A stretch of 64,000 nucleotides of DNA, taken from NCBI RefSeq assembly GCF_905220365.1, contig NC_061140.1, positions 13,146,501-13,210,500 of the forward strand, given 5' to 3'. Each line of letters opens with the position of its first letter. The stretch's first letter is position 1. Below the pieces are notes generated by a model. The model was not told the origin of the DNA and ran no database searches. It saw only the letters and a list, made by a program, of their open reading frames with translations. This DNA is from Vanessa cardui. Lineage: Eukaryota > Arthropoda > Insecta > Lepidoptera > Nymphalidae. Positions 47,896 through 59,290 of the stretch are shown here, piece by piece. Both the position numbers and the translations under genes were made by a program.

Positions 47896-47929
47896 AACGC
47901 TGACCAGCACAACTGTGCTGGTCAGCGTT
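47896..47929. repeat. Perfect 34-bp palindrome
   Basis: AACGCTGACCAGCACA (47896-47911) and TGTGCTGGTCAGCGTT (47914-47929) are perfect reverse complements with a 2-base spacer. A further GACCAG lies just upstream. Role unknown. Confidence 0.8.
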
Positions 47930-50900
47930 TGTACCCAAAATCTACGATTGAGGTCCACGTGTTCTAGCCGCTGGACAACCTCGGCTCTTTCCTGGTCTGA
48001 TTTCGTCATACAATAATGCATTATGCACCGACAGCTAAACAAACGTAGGCATCCATTACACGTGTGTACGCTAATATTTCTGAAACAAAAACACAGAATA
48101 CAACACACAGCATCCTCCTCTTACAACGAACAGACTTAGTTGCGAATAGCAAAACATTATTCAGTAAAGTCAACAAGTTGAAAGCAAGCGCATGCGGGCG
48201 AGTTACGTAACAACGCGGCCAGTGAGGGCATTAGCAGGAATTTAATTAAGTAACGTACAAGCGATCTATACATAATATATCACAACAGTAGCGTTTGTCA
48301 ACTGTGTCGCGGAGGGTGTGAAGTGACGAGGGGGGAAGGGGGCCAGATGCGGGACAGTGGCTTAACATGCTTTGCGTGCCACTGGAGCCACGACACCATT
48401 TGTCGACATTTGGCCATCAAAGGCAAATACAGAAATATTTTGTGACCGACCCACGCAGAGATCAGAAGAACAAACCCACTAAGCTTAGTAAGATTACTTT
48501 GTTCTTTAATAAATACATTATTCCACATTGGTTAATCGTATTCATTTTAGTGGTTTGTTTAATTAGAGCGGCTTTCCAAGAGTGCTTATTCGACGTAAAA
48601 TATGTCGTCTCGTATAAGCAATTTGAATATTAATTACGAATATAAAGACTTCACAATTTCGTCGGGTAGTATAAAACATATATTAGCCTAATTAATCTAA
48701 AATCATGTAAAGCGTATTAATTTTCTAGGTTGAATGCTGGAAACTGTATATAATTTTCAGTGAAAATGAATATTCAGGTTACAACCGCTGCCAGCGATGT
48801 CAGTTATGAGAAGTGAACTCTGACGATAAAGGTTCATTTACAATGAGTTCATGGAATCGATGATCGTGCATAGAGTTCATTTACTTGTGTAGTTTCAGTT
48901 GGACTCATAGGTGAGTACACTCGACCGCGAGAACAAGAGCGTGGAGACGTTTTATAATAAATAACAATTATAATATAAAACAAGCAACTTGGCGCACAAT
49001 ACGATCGGCGCGCCCCCGCGCCAGAGCGTACCGGTTGTCGGGAACATGCAAGTGTGCTCGTAAACAGTTCCCTCGTTCACAATATTGAACTGTATTTTCT
49101 TGCTCGAAATGTGACACCGTGAATCAAGTTTTTATTAAAAAAAAAAAATTTAATTTTTAACATGTATAACATTTATGTTATGAAAATGCGTCCAAATATA
49201 GTTTTGAACCATATAAGGAGACTGAAATTTAACTGAAAATAGACTTTTCAAAGAAAATGTAAATTGGTCTGTCTTTGAAAGGAGATAATTAAGCTAAATT
49301 AAATGTTTTATTTTCTTTAGTACAAAAAATAATAAATAAAATGTGCTATAAGGATAAATCACGTAATTCCGCCTATTTGTAAGATTCTCCCATAATTTGA
49401 CGATCCCATGACATATAATCAAAAGCATGCATATTTTGCACCGTGATTATTACTTATTTTTAATTGGACATAAGTTATCTATATTAATATTATAAATGCA
49501 AAAGTAACCGTCTATCTGCTACTTTTTTTATACCTAACATTTGAAGACTCCTACTTGACAAAGCCGCGACACCTACTTACTCATTTATAGCCTAACTACG
49601 ACCACTAAAAACCTACTATCGATGATGCGCTTGTTCGATAAGGATTTCTAAATTCAGATTGACAATATTCATACAAACGGCATTCTCGTAGCATAATTTA
49701 TATTTTGTTCGTTTAAGACTAACAAACCTTCTTGTTCCACAATATATTTGGTCATACTTGTTGGAGCTGTGTGCTGCTGAAAATATATCAGCCCTTCAAA
49801 CTGGGACCTGTAAAGGTGCTGTACAATCCTTTAATCTGGCAACTTAGTTGAGGCCGATCGCTGCGACCCGTAGACGATGCGATAGCAGGTTGTAATTTGT
49901 CGGCATCCAACTTTGATAGCTTATTGAGTGCAGTTTTACAGGATTATACAGATTTATAGTCTCTGTGAATACTTTGTTGCAGCCCTTTTCAAATTTCGAG
50001 AAGCTATTCATTCAGCTTGAGAGATTTATTAAAATATTTAGATACACAAATTGTTCCATTAATATGATCCATATTTATTAAATATTTGTCAGGCATTTGA
50101 AAACCTTGTCAATTATATATCACAAGAACTACTACGCGAATGCATCGATGATCCATATGCTTCGTTTAAAACAATAATCACTTCGTTTTCACATCGCTCA
50201 CCGCCGCCAGCACGAACCGCCAGCCGCCATCAACACCTTTCAACACAATTCACATCGCGACCGCTCCATAGAAATAATTACTCACTCTCGTCCAAAGCTG
50301 AGGCGTGTTGACACAATCCGTAATTTGAAAATTCCATGTCGACGATGATCCAATTAACTTATTTGATGTCCTAAACTAACTGACTCTCATATCATGACGC
50401 AACTGAATAAACGTATTCAATAAGTTTTTCAACAACTTAATTTCTCTCAAAACGCTTTCAAATATTATTTTATTTCAATCTCGCTTCGAACTGAATGGTA
50501 AATATTGCAGAAAGTTCATTAGCGACGGCGATCCGCTGCGGAATTATATTGCTAATTGCTGCCAAGATAGCGGTGGGAACTTCAAACTAGATAAAAACAC
50601 CGAGAACGCGAAATTCAATATGAAACTTTATTTGATATTTTCATTTTATTCTGATCACTTTACCCTAATGAGCACTCTTCCAGGAAGAAGAGAACGGACC
50701 GAGTCTCTTTTTCTTTACGCGAATCATTTGTTAATACGCTAATAGAGCTGGAGCACTTTGGAAGACTTATTAATAACTTTAATTATCTTTGCTTTGTGCG
50801 CTGAGCTGAAGAACGTGTCATCTTGATTACGTATTAAGTTTTAAAATAAACTCCTTAAAGAAGTAAAAGTCCGACACTAAGCATGTTTATAGACGGTCGG

Positions 50901-52069
50901 GCACGGTCGATAAAATCGCGACATTAACGTCGGCCATTTCCCTAATTGATCATTTCCTCCCCTCGCCCTCGGCCCCGCGCCCGCACCCCGCGACCGTGCA
51001 CACCGAGCCGGCTGCGATGTTTATTATTACAAGAAGGACATCGTTACTGACCCAACTCACAAAAATCTGACAAACATTAACTATTGCGCAAACTGAAACT
51101 ACACATCGCGTCCGCACCGTGGCTGGGCTTTCGGCTAATCATATTAACGTATGTGACCGTTTGTTTTCTTTGGTATGGTAAAAAGAAAGCAGCGTTGCCT
51201 CAAAATTGAATTATTCTTCAAATTCAAGTCTGTTATTCGATTTAAGTTTTGTGATTACATTTCACATTAATACGAGTATAAGTTCAGACTACTGAGTCTG
51301 ATCATCTGATATATTTCTCAGCTGTACATTCATTCTAGATGGTGATTCGTCGTCATTATTACTAGATAGTACATACTCAAAACCGACTGTATATATTAAT
51401 GTGTTAATAGTCTCTATAGCCTATTTCTGGAGCGATAGCTCGGAGATCTGATTGGTCGCACTGGTTGAAATGCTTGAAATCTTTTTACGGACAATCGCTT
51501 TAATTATATTGAAATGAATGGACTGGAAGTTAAATTATTTTTGTAACTCGAGAAACTTTGACGAAATTTAGCTTTAAGCTTTCAAGGGGATATCGGTTTT
51601 AAGGAAACGAGCAGCTGGTAATCACTGGTTTGTGTTGTGACTTATATACTCACAGCTGCAAACTCTGAGATGCTAGTTATGAATTTTCAGTGACATTCCG
51701 ATGTTGAAGAGTTAGCAGTAGTACAGCCAAGTTGCTTAGAATATCGCAACGCCGTTAACCTTGATCTGTCTCCAGTCATATCCGATTCCTTGCCTAGATT
51801 TCGAGAATACGGAGTGCATGCATATTAACATAATACTAATTTCTGCTCCATCATCTCGTCGCCGACATCAGGAAATATAAAGTAAACGTAAGAGACACGA
51901 ACATCTTGCGTGAAGATTTATTTGGGACCCATAAAGCTCAGCGATAAAGTAAATCCCTGGAACGAGAAACACTTCGTTAATATTTGACAGACACATTAAA
52001 AACCACAGAGCAAGTCTGGCTTGAGCCGCCGAGCGCCCCGCTCTGGATTACATTCATTTAATAATATGG
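47930..52069. other. Unique-looking non-coding DNA
   Basis: Mostly AT-rich, with GC-rich patches near 49005-49040 and 50955-51020 (CCCCTCGCCCTCGGCCCCGC). A probable end of a common lepidopteran repeat (TCTATATTAATATTATAAAT) sits at 49478-49530. No gene found. Confidence 0.35.
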
Positions 52070-54985
52070 ATGTACAACTAATTAGCAACATTAAATGCTT
52101 AAATATATATATACAAATATGAACTAAAACTAGTTACTGTATAAATCTTGACCGCGTGGAATGGTGGCAAGAATGCTAGCAGCATTTCCCCGTTGAATCG
52201 CAATTCCGATCCTCTGGGCAAAAAACGAACCAGTCCTCCTGTCACCAGCGGAGGCAATGAGGCGAGGTGTTATACTTTTGATGAAGCTTTTTGCACCACT
52301 ACTCCAAGGGCCAAGCGTTTCGACAGCAAATGGAACAAAAAAAGTAATTAGACATAATACACGAATATTTAGTTATTTTTTTGGCTTCAGCTTTTTCCGC
52401 AGCGGCACCGGCTCTTAACATTGTTTCTCGGATATGAGATGGGGCCAACGGGTCAACACATGTAGCGTCCCACACAAGGGCCCGACCTCGTTCCCAGGAA
52501 ACCAATGTTAATCCATCAGGTCTCTTACCATCATCACGACTAATTCCACGAGGCTCAGTAAGAGCAGGAACGTCGATGGTGGCAAGAGCCCTTTTTATTA
52601 TGTCATTAAGAGAACCGTGGCGGAAAAGCCTACCTGAACTCCTTGGGCAAGAGAGACCGTGTAAACCGAAAGAGTCTGTCTCCTTTCCACCGGCATCTGT
52701 GTTCAGAACACAGAGGTGTTCCCAGTCGGAGACCAATCGATATGCGAAAACATTCATTATCTAAAAGTGTCCCAAGATTTTTAGAGGGTAATGAATTCAA
52801 CCAGTGACTAGACTCTTTAGATGATAACGCTAGAAGCCTGGCACGGTCTTGAGCACTTGTTAAATTTTGTGTCAAACTGTGTAGAGTAGCGTGAACCAAT
52901 GAAGAATCCCAAAGTTTTTGTTTTGTAACTTCCTTAGGGATATCATCATTAGGGCACTTTACCTTCCAGGTCTCTATCGCCTCAGTAACATTCATGATTT
53001 TTACAGATTTTGATTTTAAAATTTCTGAACAAAGGTCTGAAATGCTATGTACAGAAGAGAGAAAGGCCGGGAGCGCAACACTTGATATTTTTCTCACGCC
53101 GATGCCACCAAAAGGAATGGGAAGTGTAGCTTGAGTCCAAGAATATTCATCAAGAGATAAATTTAGAATTTTTTCTAAAGCTTTTTTAAGGATGGCATCG
53201 ATTTGATTGGTAAGACTAGGATATTTCCAGATTGGGCTCGCACGTAGAATGTACATTAATTTTGGAACGAAAAGGCAATGTTTTAAGATTGTATAAGCTA
53301 TATGAGAATTTAAAATGCCCAGTCTGTCAAAATTGTCCGAAAATATTTTATTTTTTTCGTTAAGAGAAGGCTCTATGCCCTCATCAAATAGTGGTGCACC
53401 AAGGAGGCAAAGTGTATCTTTATGAAGAATTTTTATGTTAGGTGCAATTTTATTAAATTTATCTATTGCCAAACTAATATTTTTGTGAGTTAAATTGTCC
53501 GTAAAAAAATTTTCACATTTTGAAAAATTCAATTTAAGACCAATTTTATCAAATTGTTCTTTAATTTTAATTAAATCTTCAATAACGTCATCTACTTTAC
53601 CTCCTATAGTTCCATCATCTAGGTACCAAACGTTTAATTTAGATTTTAAATTCGAAATGCAGCTATGAATACCTAAGCTAAAAAGAGCAGGACCTAATGG
53701 ATCTCCTTGCTGAACGCCTACATTAGAATGAATTGTATCTTCACCAAAAAATAATTTGGAAGGTGAACTATAACATTGCCAAACGTATGGGTAAATTTCA
53801 GGCAGATTAGAGAAGACTTCGTTAAGCAAGGTTCCTCTATCTAAGGAGTTAAAAGCATTCTTTACATCAACTTTCAGAAGTACCTCGGCCTCGTTTCCTT
53901 TTAGAAAGGTACGAGTAGAGTGTACTGCTGCTTCACAACCACCTCTGCTTCCAAAACCGAGTTGAATTGGTTGAAATTTGGTTTTTAGGGTGGAGACTAT
54001 GTGCCTACATGCTAATTTAGATGCCAAACGGCGAAAAGTGGTCCCGATTGCCATTGGACGGATATTTCCGTCTTTTTTATTAAAGGCACAAAGTCTTGCA
54101 CCAAAAAGATGTGGTAAAAAGGATGAAATCACCTTACCAGATAGCATAAAATTGCAAAGATTAGTTATGTCACTTAATAGGGCCCTGCCAGCGTCACCGG
54201 CCGAGGCACTCACAAGATCTTTAAGATGTTGTGGAGTGATACCATCAATGCCACTAGCAGACCCGCTAGAAAATGACATAATGGCGGCATAGGTATCTTC
54301 ATCCTTAACCTGTAAAAAAATTGTTCTGTGTAGGCGGGGGCGGAAGCACAGTTGTTGGGTATGGCAAAGGATGCTTTTCTTGCAAGGATTCTAACGTTAT
54401 ATCATTAAAAGGTGCGATGGTATCGCTAGAAAAAAGAATGCGAGGTGCATTCTTAAAATCTCCATCCATTGCTTTATTCTCAACATTTTTCTTTAAATCA
54501 AATTTTTGAGGTCGTGATGAGTTTTTTGGAATTGAAATTTGTTTATCTAATAAACTATTTTGTTTTAATTTGGTCGATAAGGAACCATTTTGGGTTTTAT
54601 CGACATGAAAAAACTTAAAAGAAAACGTAAAAAGATTTTGCCATGCCGAATTACTATTAGAAAGACAATTTTGAAGTACAATGGATAAAGATCTAGCTAG
54701 AGATATTCTCGCTCCCCTAGGGATTCTTTTTACTAAAGGTATATTTTTGTGACATTTTGTTAATAGATTTTCAAAATTAATTGAATCTGTATCACTGTTC
54801 GAATTAGTAGGTAAAATAGAAAAAGTATCATTTGATTTTTCTAATGGAAGGCTATGACAGCGGGTTGTATGAATTTTTAAGCCTTTTTGGCTTCTGAATA
54901 GTCTCCCATTAGTACATTGGGGACATGTTAAGAGGTCCGGCTGGGAATTAATGATTGTCCTATCATTATTAGAATATAACATTTA
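52070..54985 (-). mobile_element. Zinc finger-RT-restriction-like-nuclease LINE, nearly complete
   Basis: From the minus-strand ATG at 54982 to the stop at 52130 the element codes, over three frames, for an N-terminal C2H2-like finger, a reverse transcriptase and a C-terminal nuclease-like domain. This is the single-ORF order of R2-type LINEs. The 3' UTR (about 60 bases) ends near 52070; its sequence is shared with the fragments at 23.2, 29.3 and 40.9 kb. The 5' end is uncertain and may extend to about 55.1 kb. R2-like elements often use specific targets; none of the flanking DNA here resembles rDNA to my eye. Confidence 0.75.
52130..54982 (-). pseudogene. C2H2-RT-RLE polyprotein, three frameshifts
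   Basis: Segment 1 (54982-54305) has a CPQC...LKIHTTRCH finger at about residues 19-43. Segment 2 (54279-52630, open further upstream) has FFSG/PGPDG-like SGSASGIDGITPQHL, GARLCAFNKKDGNIRPMA, catalytic LLKVDVKNAF (Asp about 138), GVQQGDPLGP (about 188-197) and catalytic YLDD (219-222). Segment 3 (about 52690-52340) has HGLSC, RH..LN and KRPDG...VWDATCVDP, the PD-X15-D spacing of restriction-like nucleases, then AKKITKY. Segment 4 ends with SITPRLIASAGDRRTGSFF and IQRGNAASILATIPRG. Frame changes lie in an A7 run at 54314-54320, near 52688, and in an A7 run at 52337-52343. YLDD rather than the more common FADD is characteristic of this protein group. The clade (R2-like or a relative) is uncertain. 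Confidence 0.75.
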
Positions 54986-56571
54986 ACTGTATAAACTTAT
55001 AAACACTATAAACACATAAAGTCACTATTATGCCGCTAGAGTGTCACCAGCACAGCATTACAACAAGCGGCTCATCGTAGGGACGCTTGACTTGCTCGGC
55101 ATCGCCTCACTCGTCACGACCTCTGAGAACAAAAAGCGAAATCAGTAAATCATGAAATTCCAAATATCTATTTCGAATAATTTGATGTTAAGAATAAACT
55201 TGATGTCAATTTAATAAGAAATGGATCGATAAATAATTTTATTATAATAAAATTAAAACCGAAATTTATTTTGACATTGACATCCATACATTTACTAAGT
55301 AGCCGAGATGATACTCATGTTATAAAGGTAGAACTTCCTAGCTGGCCGCTTCGAAGACGTTAGACTGCATCGAATGGGTATTATGAAAGTTAGCATGGGG
55401 TAGATTTTTATTTACGCCCTCAACCGTGGGAACTAAGACGTCATGCTCCCCGTGGTCTGCGCCTATTATAACACTAATGCTCAGTCACCCCTTCAAGCAG
55501 CAATATATCTCAATAATATAGTTAGTACAAGTATGCCAAAGTTAGTAAGTTTCAATATTTTACACGTTTTTGTAGCAATACGAAATTGTTGCGATAAAAA
55601 CCGTAAAAACGCTGACGAAGGGACAGTCAACGCATGACCAGGTTTTTTTCTGTAGCGACACGAGCTGCTAACTACTGCAAACTAGTAAATATCAAAACCA
55701 TATAAAAATACTCATTTTAAAATATATAAACTTTTGAAAACAAGCAAGCAAGCTTTAACGTCATCGGTATATCGGTGTCGGGCCCATCGTATAAAACATC
55801 AACACGTCTAATAACAGGTGAAAATAAATAAAAGATATTATATTCAACATAAAAATGATTTCATTGGAGGGCACGTAAATCGGTGAGCACAGAGCGTAGC
55901 GAGTCTGCGACGACGAAAACTGTATGAAGTCTACCTAATAGTTAAAATACTTACGCACTTATTTTGACATACAATACGTTTGTCTGATTTATTATGGAGT
56001 ATTCTTCAATAGTTTGGAATTCTTTGTATACAAAGCTTTTACTCAAAGTCGATGCAACTTACGATAATCCTGAAAATCTCATTTTTTTAACCGTCGAATG
56101 AACTGTTTTTTTTTTTAAATGATTGGATAACTGATAACTAAACTACATTGATTTTCCTTTCTCACTTAGGAATTTCTTTTCAATCTTGCAAAAATCATGT
56201 TGCTTTATCAAATGATCTTGAATTATTTCTTTCGGTATAATGAACTAATAAATAAATATAAATATGGCATCAAAACGCGGCATCGTCCGTCTAAGGATGT
56301 CGTATTAAGATTCGAAATGTCTACATTTAGACCGAAGGAACGAAATGCGTCTCATGCATTTGTATCGCCTTCTTTGCTCGGCCTTATCTCGTAGCGTTCG
56401 TGGAGGAACGACGCCAGCCACTTGCTTAAAATGCGTCTTTAAATAACAGGGATCTGAGAATATTAAAAGAAGAATATTTACAAACAAAATACAATAAAGG
56501 AACGGCGCTAGTTCCCGGACACTGCCTTCATCTATATATAAATAATTAAATTCAAATCTAAATAATTTATT
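54986..56571. other. Non-coding, nothing recognised
   Basis: The first 150 bases may still be the 5' UTR of the LINE. The rest is AT-rich DNA with short ORFs and no repeat I recognise. Confidence 0.35.
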
Positions 56572-56690
56572 CAACAACAAACAACAACAACAACAGCGTG
56601 TAAATTCCCACTGCTGGGCTAAAGGCCTCCTCTCCCTTTGAGGAGAAGGTTTGTTCCAATGCGGGTTGGTGGAATGCACACAGTCACATA
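56572..56690 (-). mobile_element. Metulj-like SINE, 3' fragment
   Basis: The plus strand begins with a (CAA)n tract, then GTGTAAATTCCCACTGCTGG, GCTAAAGGCCTCCTCTCCCT and TTGAGGAGAAGGTTTGTTCC, then a GGTTGGTGGAATGC block. This is the 3' half of the SINE at 9388-9635; the tRNA head is missing. It abuts the foldback element exactly at 56690/56691. Confidence 0.75.
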
Positions 56691-57052
56691 AAATTTTTAT
56701 AAATAAAAAAAAACCGCCTTCAAAAATGAACTAAAAAGAAAAAAATAATCAGTTACATCCATATCCAATTAACGATTTTTTAATCACCTCTCAAAGTCGG
56801 TGCCGACATTGCTAATATAGGTACATAATACATACATACAAAAACTAAATCTATTTATTGTATAGATGACACCATTAGACAAACCTTACTATCGATACAA
56901 ATTAAATGATTTCAATATAGGAATTTATTTACTTTGTTGGCACCGACTTCAAAAGGTGATTAAAAAATCGTAAATTGGATATGGATGTAACTGATTATTT
57001 TTTTCTTTTTAGTTCATTTTTGAAGGCGGTTTTTTTTTATTTATAAAAATTT
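56691..57052. repeat. Foldback pair with 118-bp arms
   Basis: The left arm (56691-56808) and right arm (56935-57052) are reverse complements with only a few mismatches and no gaps. The loop is 126 bases. The outer parts contain AAAACCGCCTTCAAAAATGA and the inner parts AAGTCGGTGCC. The sequence differs from the 224-bp foldback pair at 17.7 kb but shares the (A)CCG(A/C)CTTC and GTCGGTG motifs. Confidence 0.85.
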
Positions 57053-57745
57053 ATTTAATGCTTTTCAGTGTTGTTTTGTTATTTATAATTACAATTGGTA
57101 GTGTTTATCATTCACTTTATTATACTCAGTACATTTCGGCTTTCGACTCTAAACATAACTCAACACCGTTTCAATACGATGTGGACTCCAACTCAAATTA
57201 AGCGTTACCTAAGTTACAATAGCCTAATGTTAACTGCTCATCGCCAATTAGACAATACCATTTTTCCCGATGCAATGCCGTTAATCATTGAGGAATTCTC
57301 CGGGTAATCCACCATCAGCTAGACTTCATCATAGACATGTTTACTAACATCAATTGCTTGACGACTATCTTAAAGAAATAGAACTAAACCCGTAAAATAG
57401 TTACTTACTAATAGGTTCTGATTACCAGTTGTGGTCTTCATCATCAGTTCGACTTCATCAAATGTCACTTTTCGTGAGCATATGACCAAGGCACTTTGAA
57501 TAAAACCAAAATAACTATAGGTATGCCTATAAAATTTGAGGAGTTCCCTCGATTTCTCCAGGATCCCATCATCAGATCCTGATCTCCTGACAATGGGACC
57601 ACCTGTAAAACATGCCCTTTCAAACAAAAAAAGAATTGTCAAAATCGGCCCAGCCATCTTCGAGTAATTCGGTAACATACATAAAAAATAAAAAAAAAAA
57701 AAAAAAAAAAGGCCCCGACGAATTGAGAACCTCCTCCTTTTTTTG
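56691..57745 (-). mobile_element. Composite foldback repeat, minus-strand copy
   Basis: On the minus strand it begins AACCGACTTCAAAAAAAGGA (57745 downward), then GGTTCTCAATTCGTCGGGGC, a long T run, a GGCTGGGCCGATTTTGACAA block, TGATGATGGGATCCTGGAG, and a GAGGGAACTCCTCAAATTTT region. It ends in the foldback pair at 56691-57052. The same plan is seen at 16624-18336 on the plus strand. ORFs at 57095-57307 and 57370-57678 lie within the body and are not convincing genes. Confidence 0.55.
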
Positions 57746-58595
57746 AAGTCGGTTAAAAATTATACATCACATAATTTGTCATAAAATAGAAAGAAACAAC
57801 AAATCAAACACTAAAAACTTATTTATTGATGGTCCAATTAAACACTACCACCGGTTCGGAAACAGAAAAAATCTGCCTTGAGAAAATTTAAGTCAACTCC
57901 ACGCGTCGTCTATAACATATAATTTAGTTTAGCTCATAAAATAAAATGTGTACTTTATAATCTAAAAATGTTAAAATGCTAAATTGTAATACACCGAGAC
58001 GTTGATACTACGGTTAGTATCCAATAGCATTGGATATTGGACTCCGCGAAGGTAATAGATCCTTCCTAGCAAGTTTTTAACTTTGCCTTATGCATGAATT
58101 AAAAATCAATTGTGAAAAATACTTAAAAAACTACCAATACTTGTGGACTTCCATGCAGGATACATTGTTTACATAAATATATAATTGTATTTAAGTAGTA
58201 TAACTTTGTATTTTAAATGAAAAGGGAACTACTGTATCACCTGTTGGTCCTTCTCGGTACATTCTACATTTCACTTAATAGATTGTTGTAAAATGCCTGC
58301 TTGAATAAATTATATTTTGAAATTAATTTATATGCGAATAATATGAAAGAGTTTCATCAGCAACTGAGACTGCTTTAAATAGCATTTTAAAGAAGCATTA
58401 CATCATCCTCTCCTCTTATTAATACTATTTCCATAGTCCTGTTACGGGCAGTTTGCCGTTTCATGTAGCACGACAAGCCACTAGATATTTTTATTTATTA
58501 AATATTTATGAGATGTGTAAGAAGTAACCTAACAGAAAACTCAGGTCACAAACTAAGTGTCACCTGTCTTTACGTTTACTACGTGACTTGCGTCC
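57746..58595. other. Non-coding, nothing firmly recognised
   Basis: An ACCACCGGTTCGGAAACAGA stretch near 57848 may be a remnant of the CR1/Zenon 3' UTR, but it is too short to call. Confidence 0.3.
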
Positions 58596-58870
58596 AGTCC
58601 CGGCGTCGCACGTATACTTACGTAAGGGTCTATGGAATATGGTTAAAAAGTACTGCATTTATAACTCTTTTGTTTTACGCGGTGCACATAGTAATCCTTC
58701 CAAGTGTCATCATTTTTCCGACAGACGTAATATTTTAGCAAATAACTACAAAACTGTATCAATGCACCTAAACAACTCCGTTTTGTATGAAAACATTTTC
58801 GAAAGCTTATGAGTTTATCGCCTTCAGACAGACAGACGCGATGGATGGACTTTGTTCTACAATAATTAGG
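58596..58870 (-). repeat. Possible degraded Helitron-like repeat
   Basis: Starts CCCGGCGTCGCACGTATACT and ends CAGACAGACAGACGCGATGG and GGACTTTGTTCTAC. The two ends resemble those of the Helitron at 17140-17391 (CCCCGGCTTCGCAC... GCGACTTTGTTTTATAC) in the same orientation. The middle is not alignable by eye. Confidence 0.35.
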
Positions 58871-59273
58871 TAATAATAAACATGACGAGCGTGACGCGAT
58901 GTAAATCACTCATTGCAGCGCTATGCGGTATACCTCGGTATTCTAAGAATCCGTTACGCAAAATGTTTTCTGCTATTGTATGAAGGTTAAACATGCACGA
59001 CCTTCACTGGCTCCTCGCACAAGTACGAGCTCAAAATGATGACCTTAATCGCCCCGACGTCAATCTAAACGTAAAGAATATCTTTGTTACAATCAAATAT
59101 GCAAACGACCTCTGATTTGGGCGCCGAAGCAATATCTGTTCGAGTAAATTGAACCTCCAGTTCTTCATTTTCACCGCGTTGATAAAAAATCTTTAGAACG
59201 TATTTTCCTTTCTTTTAAAACTTTGTATAACAAGCAAAGTTAGGCTGCGTGAGCCCGCGTTATGTTTTAATGG

Positions 59274-59290
59274 CCCCCCCCCCCCCCCCC
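59274..59290. repeat. Poly-C tract, 17 bases
   Basis: An uninterrupted C17 run in AT-rich DNA; prone to length errors and capable of G-quadruplex formation on the minus strand. Confidence 0.85.

Noticed and set aside
52148..52351. Forward 67-codon ORF near the LINE 3' end
   Set aside because: It is the antisense of the C-terminal coding region of the minus-strand LINE.
53978..54509. Forward ORFs at 53978-54292 and 54321-54509
   Set aside because: Antisense shadows of the LINE reverse transcriptase and zinc-finger segments.
56691..57052. Classical cut-and-paste MITE with short terminal repeats
   Set aside because: I found no clear target-site duplication at the ends, and the element is joined to a longer repeat body, so a simple MITE call is not supported.
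57835..57900. ACCACCGGTTCGGAA stretch as a CR1/Zenon LINE 3' fragment
   Set aside because: Only about 20 bases match and the order downstream is not kept.
58508..58738. 76-codon ORF as a small membrane protein
   Set aside because: It lies inside the degraded repeat at 58596-58870, and its hydrophobic part is explained by T-rich DNA.
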